DNA of 64,000 nucleotides from Agarophyton chilense (GCA_030374765.1 JARGXX010000001.1:1736001-1800000), one strand, 5' to 3'. Positions 45,974 to 56,744 are shown, counted from the first letter of the stretch. The notes: generated by a model not told the origin, from the letters alone. Made by a program: numbers and translations.

Positions 45974-47546
45974 CTGGTAGCTCACCGAAACCCCAAGGAG
46001 TGCAATGTTCTCGAACCCTTGATATTAACTTGGGTAAAGCTACGGAGTGATTCACCATGATGAATGCACAACGCAAGAGGCTCACCTCAAAGACGATCAA
46101 TAACGCACTGTACACTTCATCCCGAGTTTCAAATCTATCGATGCCGACTGGAATTTACTCAAAAAAGGTTCATGCCCATAACTGTCGATACCTAGTCAGT
46201 TGCAGGTAATTTGAGATTCTCGGCCAAAAGGCAAACGAACAGTGCATTATTGCGTCACGGTAACTCTAGTTCAATTTAAGTGTGCTACTGCCTACGCCCC
46301 CACGTAAACTGAAATACATTGGTTCTGAAAGAATGTGGTTGACAGTAAGCCTGACATTATTTCTCTCTGTCTGAACGTACATCATTTGCAGATTTAAATT
46401 CAGGTTCACTTTCTTTCCCGAAGCAGTCTCACTTTCTGAGGTGCTTTCAGGACGACCATCTGTTATCGCTGTTTCGGCAGAGAACCCCTAAGAGAGATAG
46501 TTTCCGGAATTGACACTTTGAAGGAAGAACAAAGATAAGTTAGGTGTGGTTTCTCACAGAATCATTTGGCAGTGCAAAAAGAAAACGCTGTAAAGGACAG
46601 ATATTTGAAAGCGCGCTCCTGAGGAGGGTATTCGGTCGCTGTGAAACAATCTTTGAGAGCTTTTTGCGGGGCTTTTTTTTAATCAAAGTGAGAGAATTAC
46701 CTTACTAAAAAGCTCTTTCTGTCAGCGCCCCTGCAGCCTTGTTCCAGTCTTCGCGAAAAAGGCAATACCCAAGCCCAGAAGAAAAAGAAATGTAGTCGAT
46801 AGATGGAGAGCTTTTTCTTAGCAATATGTATTTCATATGAATTCGTCTAAACTGAAGAGCTTTTTCTCTGCTCTATATTGAGCGCTGGCTGTGCCCTAAG
46901 TTTCTTTTCTATAGTCTAATGAAGTTCAACAATTTTTGCCATGATTATTTGTTTTCTTCTTTGCATTTGCATAGTACTCTGAAATGGATTTGTAAACGGG
47001 GACCGCAAGAAGACGAGGTTTGACCCGTTCTTCTCATTACGGCCGCTCATTGTCCACAAGCACAAAAAACCAAGATATGAAAAGTTCTGTTGAAACCTTT
47101 TTAAAAGATGCTGCTACACTCCAAGTACGGCTATACCGAGCACAAAAACCTTCGGGAGGTTCACGATCACCACCCACTTTCCACCTCAAGGCCTTGAAGG
47201 GGATATTTCGGGTAGGAGTTAAATACTATTGATCGATTACCGCTTTTTAAAAAGCGGAGTGTTGTGATGCAAAAGTTTTCTCCAAAGATTTCGGTCTCCT
47301 GGTTATGAAAATGATGTTTGCCGCTTTCACGGGGGTGCAAGTTGACTAGTGTAGATAAGGAATACAACAGTTTCAGTTTTACTTTTGCTTCTCAATGCAT
47401 GAAATCTTGTGATCGCCCCATGGTAAAAGGGAAGCGCATTACGATTCAAAATGGCCAAAGACTTGGACGATGATAAATGTTGCGACAAGGGTCCGAAACC
47501 TGAATACTGATATGCTTCCCTACGAAGCAGGTTAAGTCGACTGCGA
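45974..47546. other. 1.6-kb intergenic stretch with repeated gagcttttt motif
   Basis: No gene supported. gagcttttt occurs at 46657, 46808 and 46857, and in inverse orientation at 46707. The last part is the 3' flank of the ATP synthase d gene. Confidence 0.4.
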
Positions 47547-48119
47547 TTAGGATTCACGCAAGAACCATTTGTTGTTCGAAATATCGTCTTCAAGGCTCTT
47601 CTTGACGGTGGGGAACTTTTCAAGGAAATCATCAATAGGCATTTCCGAAAAGTTATCTTTAAGGAATGCAATTTCTTCGCATTGCTTTTCTAATTCTTCT
47701 GCTTCAGCTTCGGCTTCTTGTGCTAGGGCAGATAACTCTTCGATGATTGGTTTAAAGGTAGCCGTCACTTGTTCATCCGCTTTTTTTCGCGCGTCCTCCA
47801 CGTCCGGTGCTGGCACGGCCTCATACGCAGACTTGAGCTCGTCAACAAGACCAGGATAATTAATTTCCTTCTTCCACTGTTCCCACTCAATGGGAGCGTC
47901 TTTTACGCTGATGGCCTGTAACAGTTCTGCTTCAACGTCGCGTATCTTCGACAGTTCACTGCGAACCGACGAATCAGAGAATTCTTGGAATAATTTCGTG
48001 GGATCAAATTGCTCCATTTCGTTCTCCGAAGTGACAGCAGCTGCGAGAGAGCGGCGAACGTTATGGGTGATGCAAGGACGAGCACGAAGTGCTCCGCGGG
48101 CGAGCAGTGCACAGAACAT
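47547..48119 (-). CDS. ATP5PD: Mitochondrial ATP synthase subunit d
   Basis: 190 residues, intronless. The first ~30 residues (FCALLARGALRARPC) are basic and hydroxylated, a mitochondrial presequence. The core matches subunit d of the F1Fo stator stalk: IEWEQWKKEINYPGLVDEL is the family hallmark, followed by a charged helix (EELSALAQEAEAEAEELEKQ) and the C-terminal FLEKFPTVKKSLEDDI and NNKWF. Subunit d links the peripheral stalk to Fo and stops F1 rotating. It is divergent from UFL1 with about 640 bp between start codons. Confidence 0.9.
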   Translation of the reverse strand: MFCALLARGALRARPCITHNVRRSLAAAVTSENEMEQFDPTKLFQEFSDSSVRSELSKIRDVEAELLQAISVKDAPIEWEQWKKEINYPGLVDELKSAYEAVPAPDVEDARKKADEQVTATFKPIIEELSALAQEAEAEAEELEKQCEEIAFLKDNFSEMPIDDFLEKFPTVKKSLEDDISNNKWFLRES

Positions 48120-48758
48120 TGTCGCTGGCAGTTACACCGTTGGGACCTGGGTTTGAGGGAGCCGAGAGAGAGGGATTAAACTTGTTCGAACTCACACGCT
48201 TGCAAAGCACGACGCGATCAAGCGGTGGGCAGAATCGATAAACGTCGCGGCGATGCGGTGCGCGGGGTTGGAGCCGATAGCAATCGCGGAGGAAGCAGAT
48301 TGCAACGTGCTGCGATTTGGGCGCATCCATGTGGTGCTCAGCGATTGCTGTTTGGGTCACACGTGTGCATCATATTATTTTAATTTTTAAATTAAAACCC
48401 CATCTACCTTCGTGTATATCGGTGCACGATGAGTGAGGACCACTTCGTTGCTGCTGAGCTTCTGAACCGAAACTTCAGCTGTAAAAGAAGTTGACTCAGA
48501 AAAGCTTTTTAAAACGTCCCTTTCGGAGAAACTAGGCACCAGAGCCAGAGGTCCTGCGAAGATTAATGTTCAGTCGGCCTGCGTGCCTCAAGAAGTTGAA
48601 ACATTCATCGAAATACGAAGTGGCCAAGCTTCATAGAGCCACCGAATCTTTCAGATTCAAGCAATCGAATCAAGGTGCTTTCTGTTCCGATCACTGCGCT
48701 CTGTAAATCATTGCCTGGCTCGTAGGTAGAGAAGCAATCTATAAAGGAGAAAGAAACA
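48120..48758. promoter_or_regulatory. Shared upstream region of ATP synthase d and UFL1
   Basis: A 639-bp divergent intergenic region. It contains a perfect AT palindrome at 48378-48397 (TTTTAATTT-TT-AAATTAAAA). A TATAAAG at 48740 is only 13 bp from the UFL1 ATG, too close to be its TATA box. Bidirectional promoter use is inferred from layout only. Confidence 0.4.
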
Positions 48759-51122
48759 ATGGAGGAAATTCTGGAGCTTCAGCAACAGCTTCAAGCTGCA
48801 CAGCAAACTTCCACATCCCAAAAACTCTCAGAGCGAAATTGCATTGAATTGGTCATGAAGCTTCAGTCCCTCAATCTGGTTGATCTTATCTTCACTCGAT
48901 CTGGCAGAGAATATCTTACCCCGAAGCATCTAATCATTGAAATTGAGGATGAGCTTTTGGCTCGTGGCGGCCGCGTGAATATAATCGATTTACCGGATGC
49001 TTTGAACGTCTCACTGAACCACATAGAAGCTGCTATGCCAAAAATCATCAAGGACGATAATTCTGTCCGGCTGGTAAGAGGCGAAGTCCTCACGGACTAT
49101 TATTTAGATGCTCTAGCAGAGGAAATAAATGACAGCCTTATAGCATCTGAAACTGGCAGGGATGAAGTAGGAGCAATTGCGACTCGTTATTCTCTCCCGG
49201 TTGATATCATTCGAGAAACTGTAGCGAAACATGAAGGAACATCAATTCAGGCAAAATATGAGGCTAGTTCTGGATTGCTGAGATCCACTTCGTCTCTAGC
49301 GCGTCAGGAGTCTGCTGCAAGAGGTATATTACGAGCAATTTGTGCCCCGACGCTGCTTTCAGACATTGCGAACAGCTTTGGACTGCCGCTGTCACTGATC
49401 CACAAAGTCGCGACCGAGATGCTGGGCGATGGCAGGGTGGCCGGTAAGATTGAAGGAAGGTCGTCACGGGCGATTTTGATCCCAAAGGCGTTCATCAAGG
49501 CTTCAATTGCGGCAGTCTCCTCTGCATTCACTGCGAGTGGATTTGTTTCGTTTGGACAGCTCCGTAAGCTTTATGTCCAGGACGTACCATCATTTGTTAA
49601 AGAGAACTTGTCAAATGGCTTGTTGTTACAAGATTGCGTCATTAGCTCAGTCCTTCTTGAAACGATTGCAGCTTCAACGTCTGAGGCAATTCAGCAAGGA
49701 AGATGGTTAGACATTCAAAATGCCTTGCCGCTCGACTTTCCCGAATCTGATGTCCCAGCGGTCGTAAGTCGAGTGGGAGCGTGTGATGATCGTGAGCCTC
49801 CCAAAGAGGAAAAGAAGAAAGTCTCCAAAGCAAAAAGAAAAACGAAAGGAAGCAAGCCAACACCAAATGAAAAGCGGAGCATAGTTTACGGGGAACGATT
49901 TGTAGTCGCTCCACAGCTGACGAAGATGCTTTCGGATCTAATCATAAATCACGCTGAGAAGAAAGCAGCCGAAAGAGCAAAATTGATATCTGAAAGAGGG
50001 GATGTAGTTGTGAGTCAAGGAACCTCGAAACCATCGGATCCAGATATGAACCAGTCCAACAAGAAGTCAAAAGGAAAAGGACGCCGGCGTGGAGGTACCA
50101 GAGATGATACAGCGTCAATACTGCCAACGTCAGACGGTGTCACTTCGCGATTTCCTGTGGAAGTGCCTTCGGAAGATGATGTGGTTGAACTTGTACTGGC
50201 AGATCCGACGTATCCCACAAAATTTGAAAGCGACTACCTTGAATCTTCGAATGAGGGCGAGCTCCTTGTTCAGATCCTCGTCGAGAACATGTTTGGGGAG
50301 GACGGGCTTAGGGACTTGTACACATCAAAGGCAGCTGAAGCTATTGCGAACTTGGAACGCGAACGAGCAACTGCCAAACTAAAGGCAGAAAAAGAAATTC
50401 TGTCAAGAATGGAGCGGATTGAGATGTACAGCAAATCGGCGGAGACTTTACCGACCGATGAAATCGTTATGCAGAGCAAGGCCAGTTTGGTGAACCAAAA
50501 TTGCGTGAACTGCCTTTGTCAAATTGTGGACTCTGTCGCCCGTTCAATGGGGATTGTGTTTGATTCCTTGTCCACCATACAGCAATTGTCGACCAAACGA
50601 GAGAAGCTCGAGATGCTTCGTGAGGTAGTGAATGAACTTCCATTAACAGTGCAGGCGAACATAAGGAGTTTGATTTCGAGTGTGAGCGACAAGGATGGTG
50701 CTTCGGTCGAGGGCTTTCTGAATCTCTATGATGAAAACGCTGTCGTACTTGACCTGCCCGAACGTCGCCCGCTCGACAACAAGAGAGAGAAAAACGCGCT
50801 GGCAAACTCTCGCGCAGAGCTCATGAGCATATTAGAAAGTGGGGAAGGTAATTTATCTCCACTTCGAGCTTTAGAGATTGGTATAGTGCTAACGCACGCC
50901 AAGATATCCGGGGGTGCTGTGATCACGGTTCCAAAAGAAAACACTATAGGATGCTCAAAAGCAGTTGAGAATCAAGCAAAAGCTGGGGACATGGGCACAT
51001 CGTTACAGAGATTACGAGAAGCCGTTGAAGCTATAGATACGGATGGCGTGAATTCAAACGAAAGTTCTTGTACAGATCGGCACCTTGACCTTATGAAGGA
51101 ATTACGAAATGTTATCAGATGA
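48759..51122 (+). CDS. UFL1: E3 UFM1-protein ligase 1 (UFL1)
   Basis: 787 residues, intronless. The N-terminal region matches UFL1: LSERNCIELVMKLQSLNLVD, LTPKHLIIEIEDELLARGGR and NIIDLPDALNVSLNHIEA are family signatures of the winged-helix repeats, followed by further winged-helix-like units. A Lys-rich linker (about residues 345-370) and a second basic stretch near 430 precede a helical C-terminal domain. UFL1 with DDRGK1 attaches UFM1 to ribosomal protein uL24 and other targets at the ER. Fungi have lost this pathway while plants, animals and many protists keep it. Length fits orthologues (about 790). Confidence 0.95.
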   Translation: MEEILELQQQLQAAQQTSTSQKLSERNCIELVMKLQSLNLVDLIFTRSGREYLTPKHLIIEIEDELLARGGRVNIIDLPDALNVSLNHIEAAMPKIIKDDNSVRLVRGEVLTDYYLDALAEEINDSLIASETGRDEVGAIATRYSLPVDIIRETVAKHEGTSIQAKYEASSGLLRSTSSLARQESAARGILRAICAPTLLSDIANSFGLPLSLIHKVATEMLGDGRVAGKIEGRSSRAILIPKAFIKASIAAVSSAFTASGFVSFGQLRKLYVQDVPSFVKENLSNGLLLQDCVISSVLLETIAASTSEAIQQGRWLDIQNALPLDFPESDVPAVVSRVGACDDREPPKEEKKKVSKAKRKTKGSKPTPNEKRSIVYGERFVVAPQLTKMLSDLIINHAEKKAAERAKLISERGDVVVSQGTSKPSDPDMNQSNKKSKGKGRRRGGTRDDTASILPTSDGVTSRFPVEVPSEDDVVELVLADPTYPTKFESDYLESSNEGELLVQILVENMFGEDGLRDLYTSKAAEAIANLERERATAKLKAEKEILSRMERIEMYSKSAETLPTDEIVMQSKASLVNQNCVNCLCQIVDSVARSMGIVFDSLSTIQQLSTKREKLEMLREVVNELPLTVQANIRSLISSVSDKDGASVEGFLNLYDENAVVLDLPERRPLDNKREKNALANSRAELMSILESGEGNLSPLRALEIGIVLTHAKISGGAVITVPKENTIGCSKAVENQAKAGDMGTSLQRLREAVEAIDTDGVNSNESSCTDRHLDLMKELRNVIR

Positions 51123-51169
51123 CAACTCATGTAGAGTACTTAGCTGGTCGTTAGTGGAATGGATTTACC

Positions 51170-51481
51170 TTAGCTTTTAGTTGTTTGAGGGACAGCAATC
51201 GAGATCAGTGGCTTGTCACTGGCTTTCTTCTTCTTCTGATGTTCAGGATCTTCGGGGTCGGTAGGTTGCTTGTTTGGCTGGTGCTCGGAATCGAGTTTCT
51301 GATGGTTTTGGTTAAAAGGATTTGGCGTTAGATCGAACTGGTATCTCATATGTGCACGACAATACTAGGAGTTGAAACGCACCATATCTGGTTTGACTGT
51401 TATGTGGATGAGATGAGCTCCACACAGGAGGCTAGCGAATGATGAAGCATACAACACGAAGAGTTTGACAAACTTTGACAT
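51170..51481 (-). CDS. UQCC6/Brawnin-like small mitochondrial protein (DUF4516-like)
   Basis: Minus strand; read as join of 51481..51383 and 51337..51170, 88 residues. The N-terminus MSKFVKLFVLYASSFASLL then CGAHLIHITVKPDM resembles Brawnin/UQCC6: a short membrane helix, small residues, then H followed by [KR]PD. Brawnin is an inner-membrane micropeptide needed for respiratory complex III assembly. Without splicing a TAG interrupts the frame. A 45-nt intron (GTGCGT...ACCAG, 51338-51382) removes it and keeps the frame. That intron is very short and unproven. The C-terminal tail is hydrophilic and Lys-rich. It converges on UFL1, 47 bp from its stop. Confidence 0.5.
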
Positions 51482-52497
51482 GTTGAGAAGGTCTTGTTAT
51501 CAGTACTACTAAAACCACTACCGCGTCTCCTCCTCCAGCGAAATGAATGGCAATTGGTATCTAGCGATACTTTCGACGCTTTAGGAACTGTGCGATTGCG
51601 AAGCTGATGATCCCAGCGCTCTTGGACAGCATTGAAACCACTGCAGAAGTATGTTCACGTACATTTACAAAGGGGTGCCTTCGGACACAAGTCAGAGGCG
51701 GAACCGCATGGTCTTATCAAAGCTACTGGGCAAGGGGCGCTTTGAGCAATATGTGTAGTGGTGTGCATGCAACGGTACTGTCGTACCGAAATGAAAAGAT
51801 GTTGAGGAAAGTTGGAAATGCTATGCTGTATTTTGAAGGAAAGTGTTTGGGACAGTAGGAATAAAAGGAGCGCAGACTGTAGCGAACTTCTCGACTGTGA
51901 AATGTGAGCAGAAGAATTGCAGGAGGTCCAAAAGTGGCAACAAGAGAAGCAAAAGTTTTAAAGGTTTGGTAGTATTTGCATGGCTACCCAAATCAAAAGC
52001 AAGGATGAACATTGAGCGGCGGCCGAGAACACGTGGTTTGCACTGATGAGGTTGGCTGAGAGTTTATGAACTGGGCATCATGGCAGAAGGACGTCGAGGG
52101 TGCGAGGAATGCGGAACCAACGCGAGAAAACATGGTCAGTTCTTTGCTAGCATTTGTGTGAACACAACGGGATGCCAACGCGAAGGGTTGCTTGTTCTTA
52201 CGAAAGAGAAGCCGTGGAGACTGTTGCACGTACTGATGAAAGAAGGCTACTTTGGAAGAACTGGGACCGAATGTGGACGACGCCGGTGAGCGCTGAGGTG
52301 GAATGTTTAGTTATTGGAGGGCGAGTGAGATGGTGTGACGGGTGCACAAGATATGGCTTGAGTGCGGGTGCCGCATATTTACGATGGGATGAGTGAAGGC
52401 AATCTCTAGAGCAGTTGGTAGGTATACAGAGGTGGTGGACACGAAAAACCGAATACTAGTACTGAGCGTATAAGACAATGTGGTACACCATCATGGG
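51482..52497. other. 1-kb stretch without a supported gene
   Basis: Short plus-strand frames at 51843 and 52080 (the latter with CEECGTNARKHG) have no recognisable family. They might be first exons but no continuation could be established. Confidence 0.35.
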
Positions 52498-52959
52498 CTA
52501 CACGACGACGGTGGAAGCGTTGAGGCGAACAAGGTGCAAGCGCGAATCTTGTGCGAGCGCGGAGGCAAAGTACGGAGGCACGACGAGTCGCTGCGTCTCG
52601 GGCGGTGCGTCGCAGTGAGCAGCCTCGCATTGCTGGCTTGTGCGGAACGGGACGGTGCCATTGCAACCGCCGTGCACGAACACCTCGCAGGCCTTCGGGG
52701 GAGGGAGGGGGGGGGGGGGGGGGGGGGGGTCAGTGTCGAGCGGGGCGGAGGGGTGGAGGGCGACGGCGGGTGCGGGCGAACTTACGTGTGTCATGTCGTT
52801 GTAGTAATAGCGGCGGAAGAAGGCGCGACAGGGGCCGGGATCGGGCTTCCACGTGCACTGGGGGGCGGCTGTGGGGTGGAGAGCGGCGCCTGCAACTGTG
52901 GCGACGGCCAACTGCGCCACGAGCGCGAGCAGCAGCCGCGGACGGATGCGGTGGCGCAT
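52498..52959 (-). CDS. Secreted single-domain Kunitz (BPTI-type) protease inhibitor
   Basis: Minus strand, join of 52959..52786 and 52692..52498, 122 residues. It starts with a signal peptide (basic RHRIRPR, hydrophobic LLLALVAQLAVATVAGA). After removal of a 93-nt intron (GTAAGT...GAAG) six cysteines at 35, 44, 60, 68, 80, 85 appear with spacing 9-16-8-12-5. This is almost identical to BPTI (9-16-8-13-4), with the hallmark RRYYYN and FVHGGCNG. The P1 position after the second Cys is Arg (GPCRAFF), so trypsin-like targets are expected. The frame also reads through the intron, but that would put 31 residues into the inhibitor core. The C-terminal tail of ~37 residues has no known match. Confidence 0.8.
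   Translation of the reverse strand: MRHRIRPRLLLALVAQLAVATVAGAALHPTAAPQCTWKPDPGPCRAFFRRYYYNDMTHVSSPAPAVALHPSAPLDTDPPPPPPPLPPPKACEVFVHGGCNGTVPFRTSQQCEAAHCDAPPETQRLVVPPYFASALAQDSRLHLVRLNASTVVV
52693..52785 (-). other. Intron of the Kunitz gene with a 23-nt C tract
   Basis: 93 nt with donor GTAAGT and acceptor CGAAG. A run of 23 C on the minus strand (G at 52707-52729 on plus), followed by a further C-rich stretch, forms the pyrimidine tract just before the acceptor. Confidence 0.75.
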
Positions 52960-53247
52960 TTCGACGGGGGGAGGAAGGGGGCGAGGGGGATCGTCCGGAG
53001 GCGTCGAGGCGAAGAGGAGGAGAAGAGGGGCGACTGGCGAATGCGCGCGAAGCGTCGGCAAAACGGGCGGTTAAAAGGCGGCGGGGGCGCGCGCATGTCT
53101 GTTCCGAGGACGGCGCCGCCAATTAGCGGCGGTAGTGTTTTGTGAGACGTCGTTCGGAAGCGTGCGTTGGCGTAGCTCTCTCTCGCTCGGAGCACGATAG
53201 CTTGCGCGCGCCGGTCGCTGCCGCGGCGGGGCCTCGCGTTTCCAGTC
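52960..53247. promoter_or_regulatory. Divergent GC-rich promoter region, Kunitz / zinc-knuckle genes
   Basis: 288 bp between the two start codons, strongly GC-rich with many CpG. A TTAAAAGG at about 53070 is a weak TATA-like candidate. Shared promoter use is inferred from the divergent layout. Confidence 0.35.
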
Positions 53248-54165
53248 ATGACTTCGGCGCCGCCCGTGGCGGTCATGGCGCACGACGTCGACCACAATCA
53301 CCACGCTGCCCCTCCCCCCCCTGAACCCGAACCCGAACCCGAACCCGACGCCGACGCCCCGCAGCCGCAGTCGCAGCCGCCGCAGCCCTCCGACCCCCCC
53401 AAACAGAAGACGCCCGGCTCTTCCCGCCGCGGCAAGCAGTACAAGTGCGGCCACTGCCACGAACTCGGCCACAACCAGTGAGTTCGTCCACTCCCCTCCC
53501 CTTCATTCCCTCCTCCCCGACTTCTCGTGTTCTTCACCATGTGCTGACCTCCTGCCTGCCTGCGTTGCGCTCTCGACCCAATCCGTAGGAAGACATGTCC
53601 ACGTCGCACCTCCGTCGCTAATGAAGCTCATTCAATCCAGCCCGCGCTCGAGGCCGACTTGTTCGGTCCCGTCACCGGTGGCGTCGCCCCCGCGCTCGTT
53701 GGCAATGGCCACCAGCCCCCGCCCGGTCCCATCACGCGCGTGCAACCGGCGAAGATCGACGCCGCGCTTGAGGCTGCCAACAAGCGCGTTGTCGCTGCCG
53801 ACAACGCCGTGGCTAGTGCCAAGACCGAGCAGGAGTTTGAGGAAGCCACGGCGCAACTGGACACCGCCGTACGCTCGTTGGAGAAGGTGGCCAGCTTGGT
53901 CCATCGCTGTGCTGTTGTCGCCCATACGCTGCAGGGTAATTGGGATATCGCACAGTCTGCTGTTGTGGAGAGAGAGACCAAACGTATGCGCATGGACACT
54001 AGTTCTTCGGCTGCTGTCACACCCACTGCAACGACCATGCCCCCAGCCAGTATGCCGGCCACTTCCATGGCACTTAATGATGCTACGGCCGCCGCTGCTA
54101 CAGAGGCCGTTGAAGCTCAACAAGTCGTCGTTTCCGAGCCTAAGGAGGAGCAACATTTGGAGTGA
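53248..54165 (+). CDS. CCHC zinc-knuckle protein of unknown function
   Basis: join(53248..53477, 53589..54165), 268 residues. The 111-nt intron (GTGAGT...CGTAG) splits the knuckle. After splicing CGHCHELGHNQKTC gives C67-x2-C70-x4-H75-x4-C80, a CCHC zinc knuckle of the type that binds single-stranded nucleic acid. Upstream is a Pro/Glu/Gln-rich N-terminus with a tandem (Glu-Pro) hexanucleotide repeat at about 53323-53347. Downstream is a predicted helical region (AKIDAALEAANKRVVAADNA...EEATAQLDTAVRSLEKVASL) and an Ala/Thr-rich tail. No orthologue is recognised. The ATG is the first in frame. Confidence 0.8.
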
Positions 54166-55539
54166 ACTGTGTGCGTATTTCTCATTGTCGGGAGAAGTAA
54201 AACTCCTTATCTGCGCATGCTTGTCCCTGCTTTCCTATCTCATGCGTTGTGTCAACTCGCACTCAACTCTTTCAAAGTTCCTTCTGTGTTGATTATCGCT
54301 GTACTCTAGCACCCTTTTCAGCTTTGATTTGTTCACATGGGGTCTTGTGTGTTGGCTTATTTGATCTGCAAGCCGTTTGCTGTGCCGGTGAACACATTTT
54401 GACCTTACGCTGTGGTTTGTCCTTCGTTGAGAATAATGGCGTTTACCCTTTCTCTGAGATGTATCACACTCTCTCGCTATATCCATTTCCCTGCAAAGTA
54501 AACTGTGTGTTGCTGTTAACGAATATTTAGCCGATGTCCTGCTCTTGCACCTTGAAGTGGCGCTTTGGTGCATGAGTAAGTGTTACGCTGCTCTTTCAGA
54601 CAAGCTAGAGCGCTTTTTCGGCTTGGCACACCTTTCATGATCGAAAGTCGGGGGACAGGGGGGGCCGCAAGCCCCATTTTGCCTTCAAATGAAGTGATCG
54701 TGGTGAACCTCATCTTCGGCAGAATACGTTTGCCTTGAGCATCATATAGCTTACATGTCAAGGTGTGTGTCATTCTTCCCCGCAACGTGCTGCTCTTCCG
54801 GACGTAACGAAAAACAAACAGATGGGAACCTGCGAACAGAAATGTACCGTCCGCATCCGCTCTACGGGATGCGTCTCATGAACGGTGGAACCTGGACACC
54901 ACACCGATCAATGGCAGGCAAAGCGTATGCAAAAAGCTGTAAGAGCGAAATGTGTAGATATCTCGCAACCACACGCCTGGTATGTGACAAACAGGATTTG
55001 TTCTTATGAAGATGTGAAGACGACGGCGAAGCTCTCCAAAATTTTCCAACCTCAACAAGATTCAGCAACATTCAGTGAAAAGTTGGAACTTTATGATACG
55101 CAACTAGTGACAATCAACAGTAGCCCAGCATAGCCCAGCAGACAGTAACGAAGAAAGATGAACAACAAGTTTTGTCAAACACTTTTTGTTACATCTCACC
55201 TTTCGCGTGCGCAATCTATATCGCAACGAAAGATAGGCTTGAAATTCCTCCCGATGATCATGAGTCTACCATACCACCTGTGACCGCCAATACATCACTC
55301 AAGTTTGTCCAAGAAGACATTCAAATGCTGACACACAACCAGCCAGCCACTTGACGAAAATGTTTTATTCTAAAAACTTTCAAAGAACTTGACAGGGCCG
55401 AGGACTTCTCGAGAAAAGATGATCTTTGGCCATATCGATCATCAGAGTGAGAAAAATACCTCTTTGATCGGCCCGCATCGTTCATAGACCACCCAGAAGT
55501 TATACAAGCGAGGTATCGCTACGCTGCACCAGATCACCT
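54166..55539. other. 1.4-kb intergenic stretch
   Basis: No gene supported. It includes the 3' end of the zinc-knuckle gene and the upstream region of ATP11. Small frames here show no family match. Confidence 0.4.
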
Positions 55540-56438
55540 ATGTCTCAGTTTCGGCCTTTCTGCACGTTTCTACCGAATGTTATGTTCAGAAGACAACGAG
55601 AAGTGTGGCACCTGATGACGAAACTAAAGCCGGAAACAAGCATCATGCGTAGCAATGAAACCTTAACTTCTCGATTTCATGCTCGCTCGCTCTGCACCCA
55701 GAGAGATTCTCAAGTTTCGGGTGGCGGTTTCTCCTTCCCAGGACCTAGAAAACTGTCGGAAATTGTCAAAATACAACTACTTGATAAACATGGAGCAATG
55801 CGGGTTCAGGAGATCTGGAAAGAGTATCATGCCGACCACAAGTCAGCAGTTGGTGACGTTTTTTCTGCTGAAGAGTATGAGTTATTCAAGCACAGAACTG
55901 CAAGATGCAAGCACTTCGTACTTCCAGTTCCTCGGTAAGTTGATTTTATATATATACATCACTCTCTTTGTAATCAAATGTTCATTTTCTCACCGTCTTG
56001 AAACAGAGGAAATGGGTTCTTCACGCTTCTGGTGCAGTTCCAGGGGAATCATTGCCTTTTGACCTTCTTGGATGATTATAAAAGAAATCCCACAGAAGCA
56101 CAGCCTTACATGACAATAACTATTTTCGAAGACATGCTTGAGACAAAACGAGTTGCATTACTTCGTGGTGAGGTAGTAAATGTGCTGAACACAAAAGAAG
56201 CAAAAAAGTAAGTTACTGCAGACCATGACAGAGAAATCCAATTTAGCAGCTCTAGCTTCTTTATCCATTTCTCATACGAATATTTGTTTGACCCTTGACT
56301 TGTTGCAGGCTCGTTGATCTGTTGAAAAGGTTTTACCTCAGCCGTGGAAGAGATTATGACATGGTTGTTGCCTTTAATGAAAACAGCAGCAGGTTCGACT
56401 TTAAAAGTGTACTGCGGACGGCAAATATTGCCACTTGA
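55540..56438 (+). CDS. ATPAF1: ATP synthase F1 assembly factor ATP11 (ATPAF1)
   Basis: join(55540..55934, 56007..56207, 56309..56438), 241 residues. Both introns (72 and 101 nt) start GTAAGT and end in CAG and GCAG. After splicing the ATP11 signatures line up: LSEIVKIQLLDKHG, IWKEYHADHKSAVG, CKHFVLPVPR then GNGFFTLLVQFQGNHCLLTF, LDDYKRNP, VALLRGEV and LLKRFYLSRGRDYDMVVAFN. ATP11 is a matrix chaperone that binds free F1 beta subunits before they join alpha. The N-terminal ~70 residues are basic and could be a presequence. An earlier exon cannot be excluded. Confidence 0.92.
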
Positions 56439-56744
56439 TCGGGGGTTGTCTTTCGATTTGTGGCAGTGCTTTTCAAAAAAGGTTTCATGCGGTAGAAAGT
56501 CTTCGCGTATGATTGAATGCTTTCCGAAAGAATATGGGGCTCTCACGCTTTGTGGAGTCAAGAAAAAGAAGCCATCGCTCCATCACATTTTTATCAGTGC
56601 AGACCTTTTTGAGCTCTTTCAGAGCGCTTTTGGACCAGATATTCTGGAAAACATTGACCTCATGTTCAACCATTTTCCTCTCGTAGAAGGGTTTCAGAGT
56701 TGAACTAAAGATCATTTATGTTTTCTTGTAATCCACCAATCTTG

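Noticed and set aside
52480..53145. 221-codon plus-strand frame over the Kunitz gene
   Set aside because: Gly/Arg-rich shadow frame in GC-rich DNA, passing through the G homopolymer. The opposite strand carries a signal peptide and the Kunitz cysteines.
53621..54292. 223-codon frame overlapping the zinc-knuckle gene
   Set aside because: An alternative phase of exon 2. The spliced frame explains the zinc knuckle and has sensible composition, while this one is Arg/Pro/Ser-rich noise.
56344..56703. 119-codon frame overlapping the last ATP11 exon
   Set aside because: The ATP11 frame has clear family similarity up to its stop at 56438. The other frame continues into the 3' flank without recognisable motifs.
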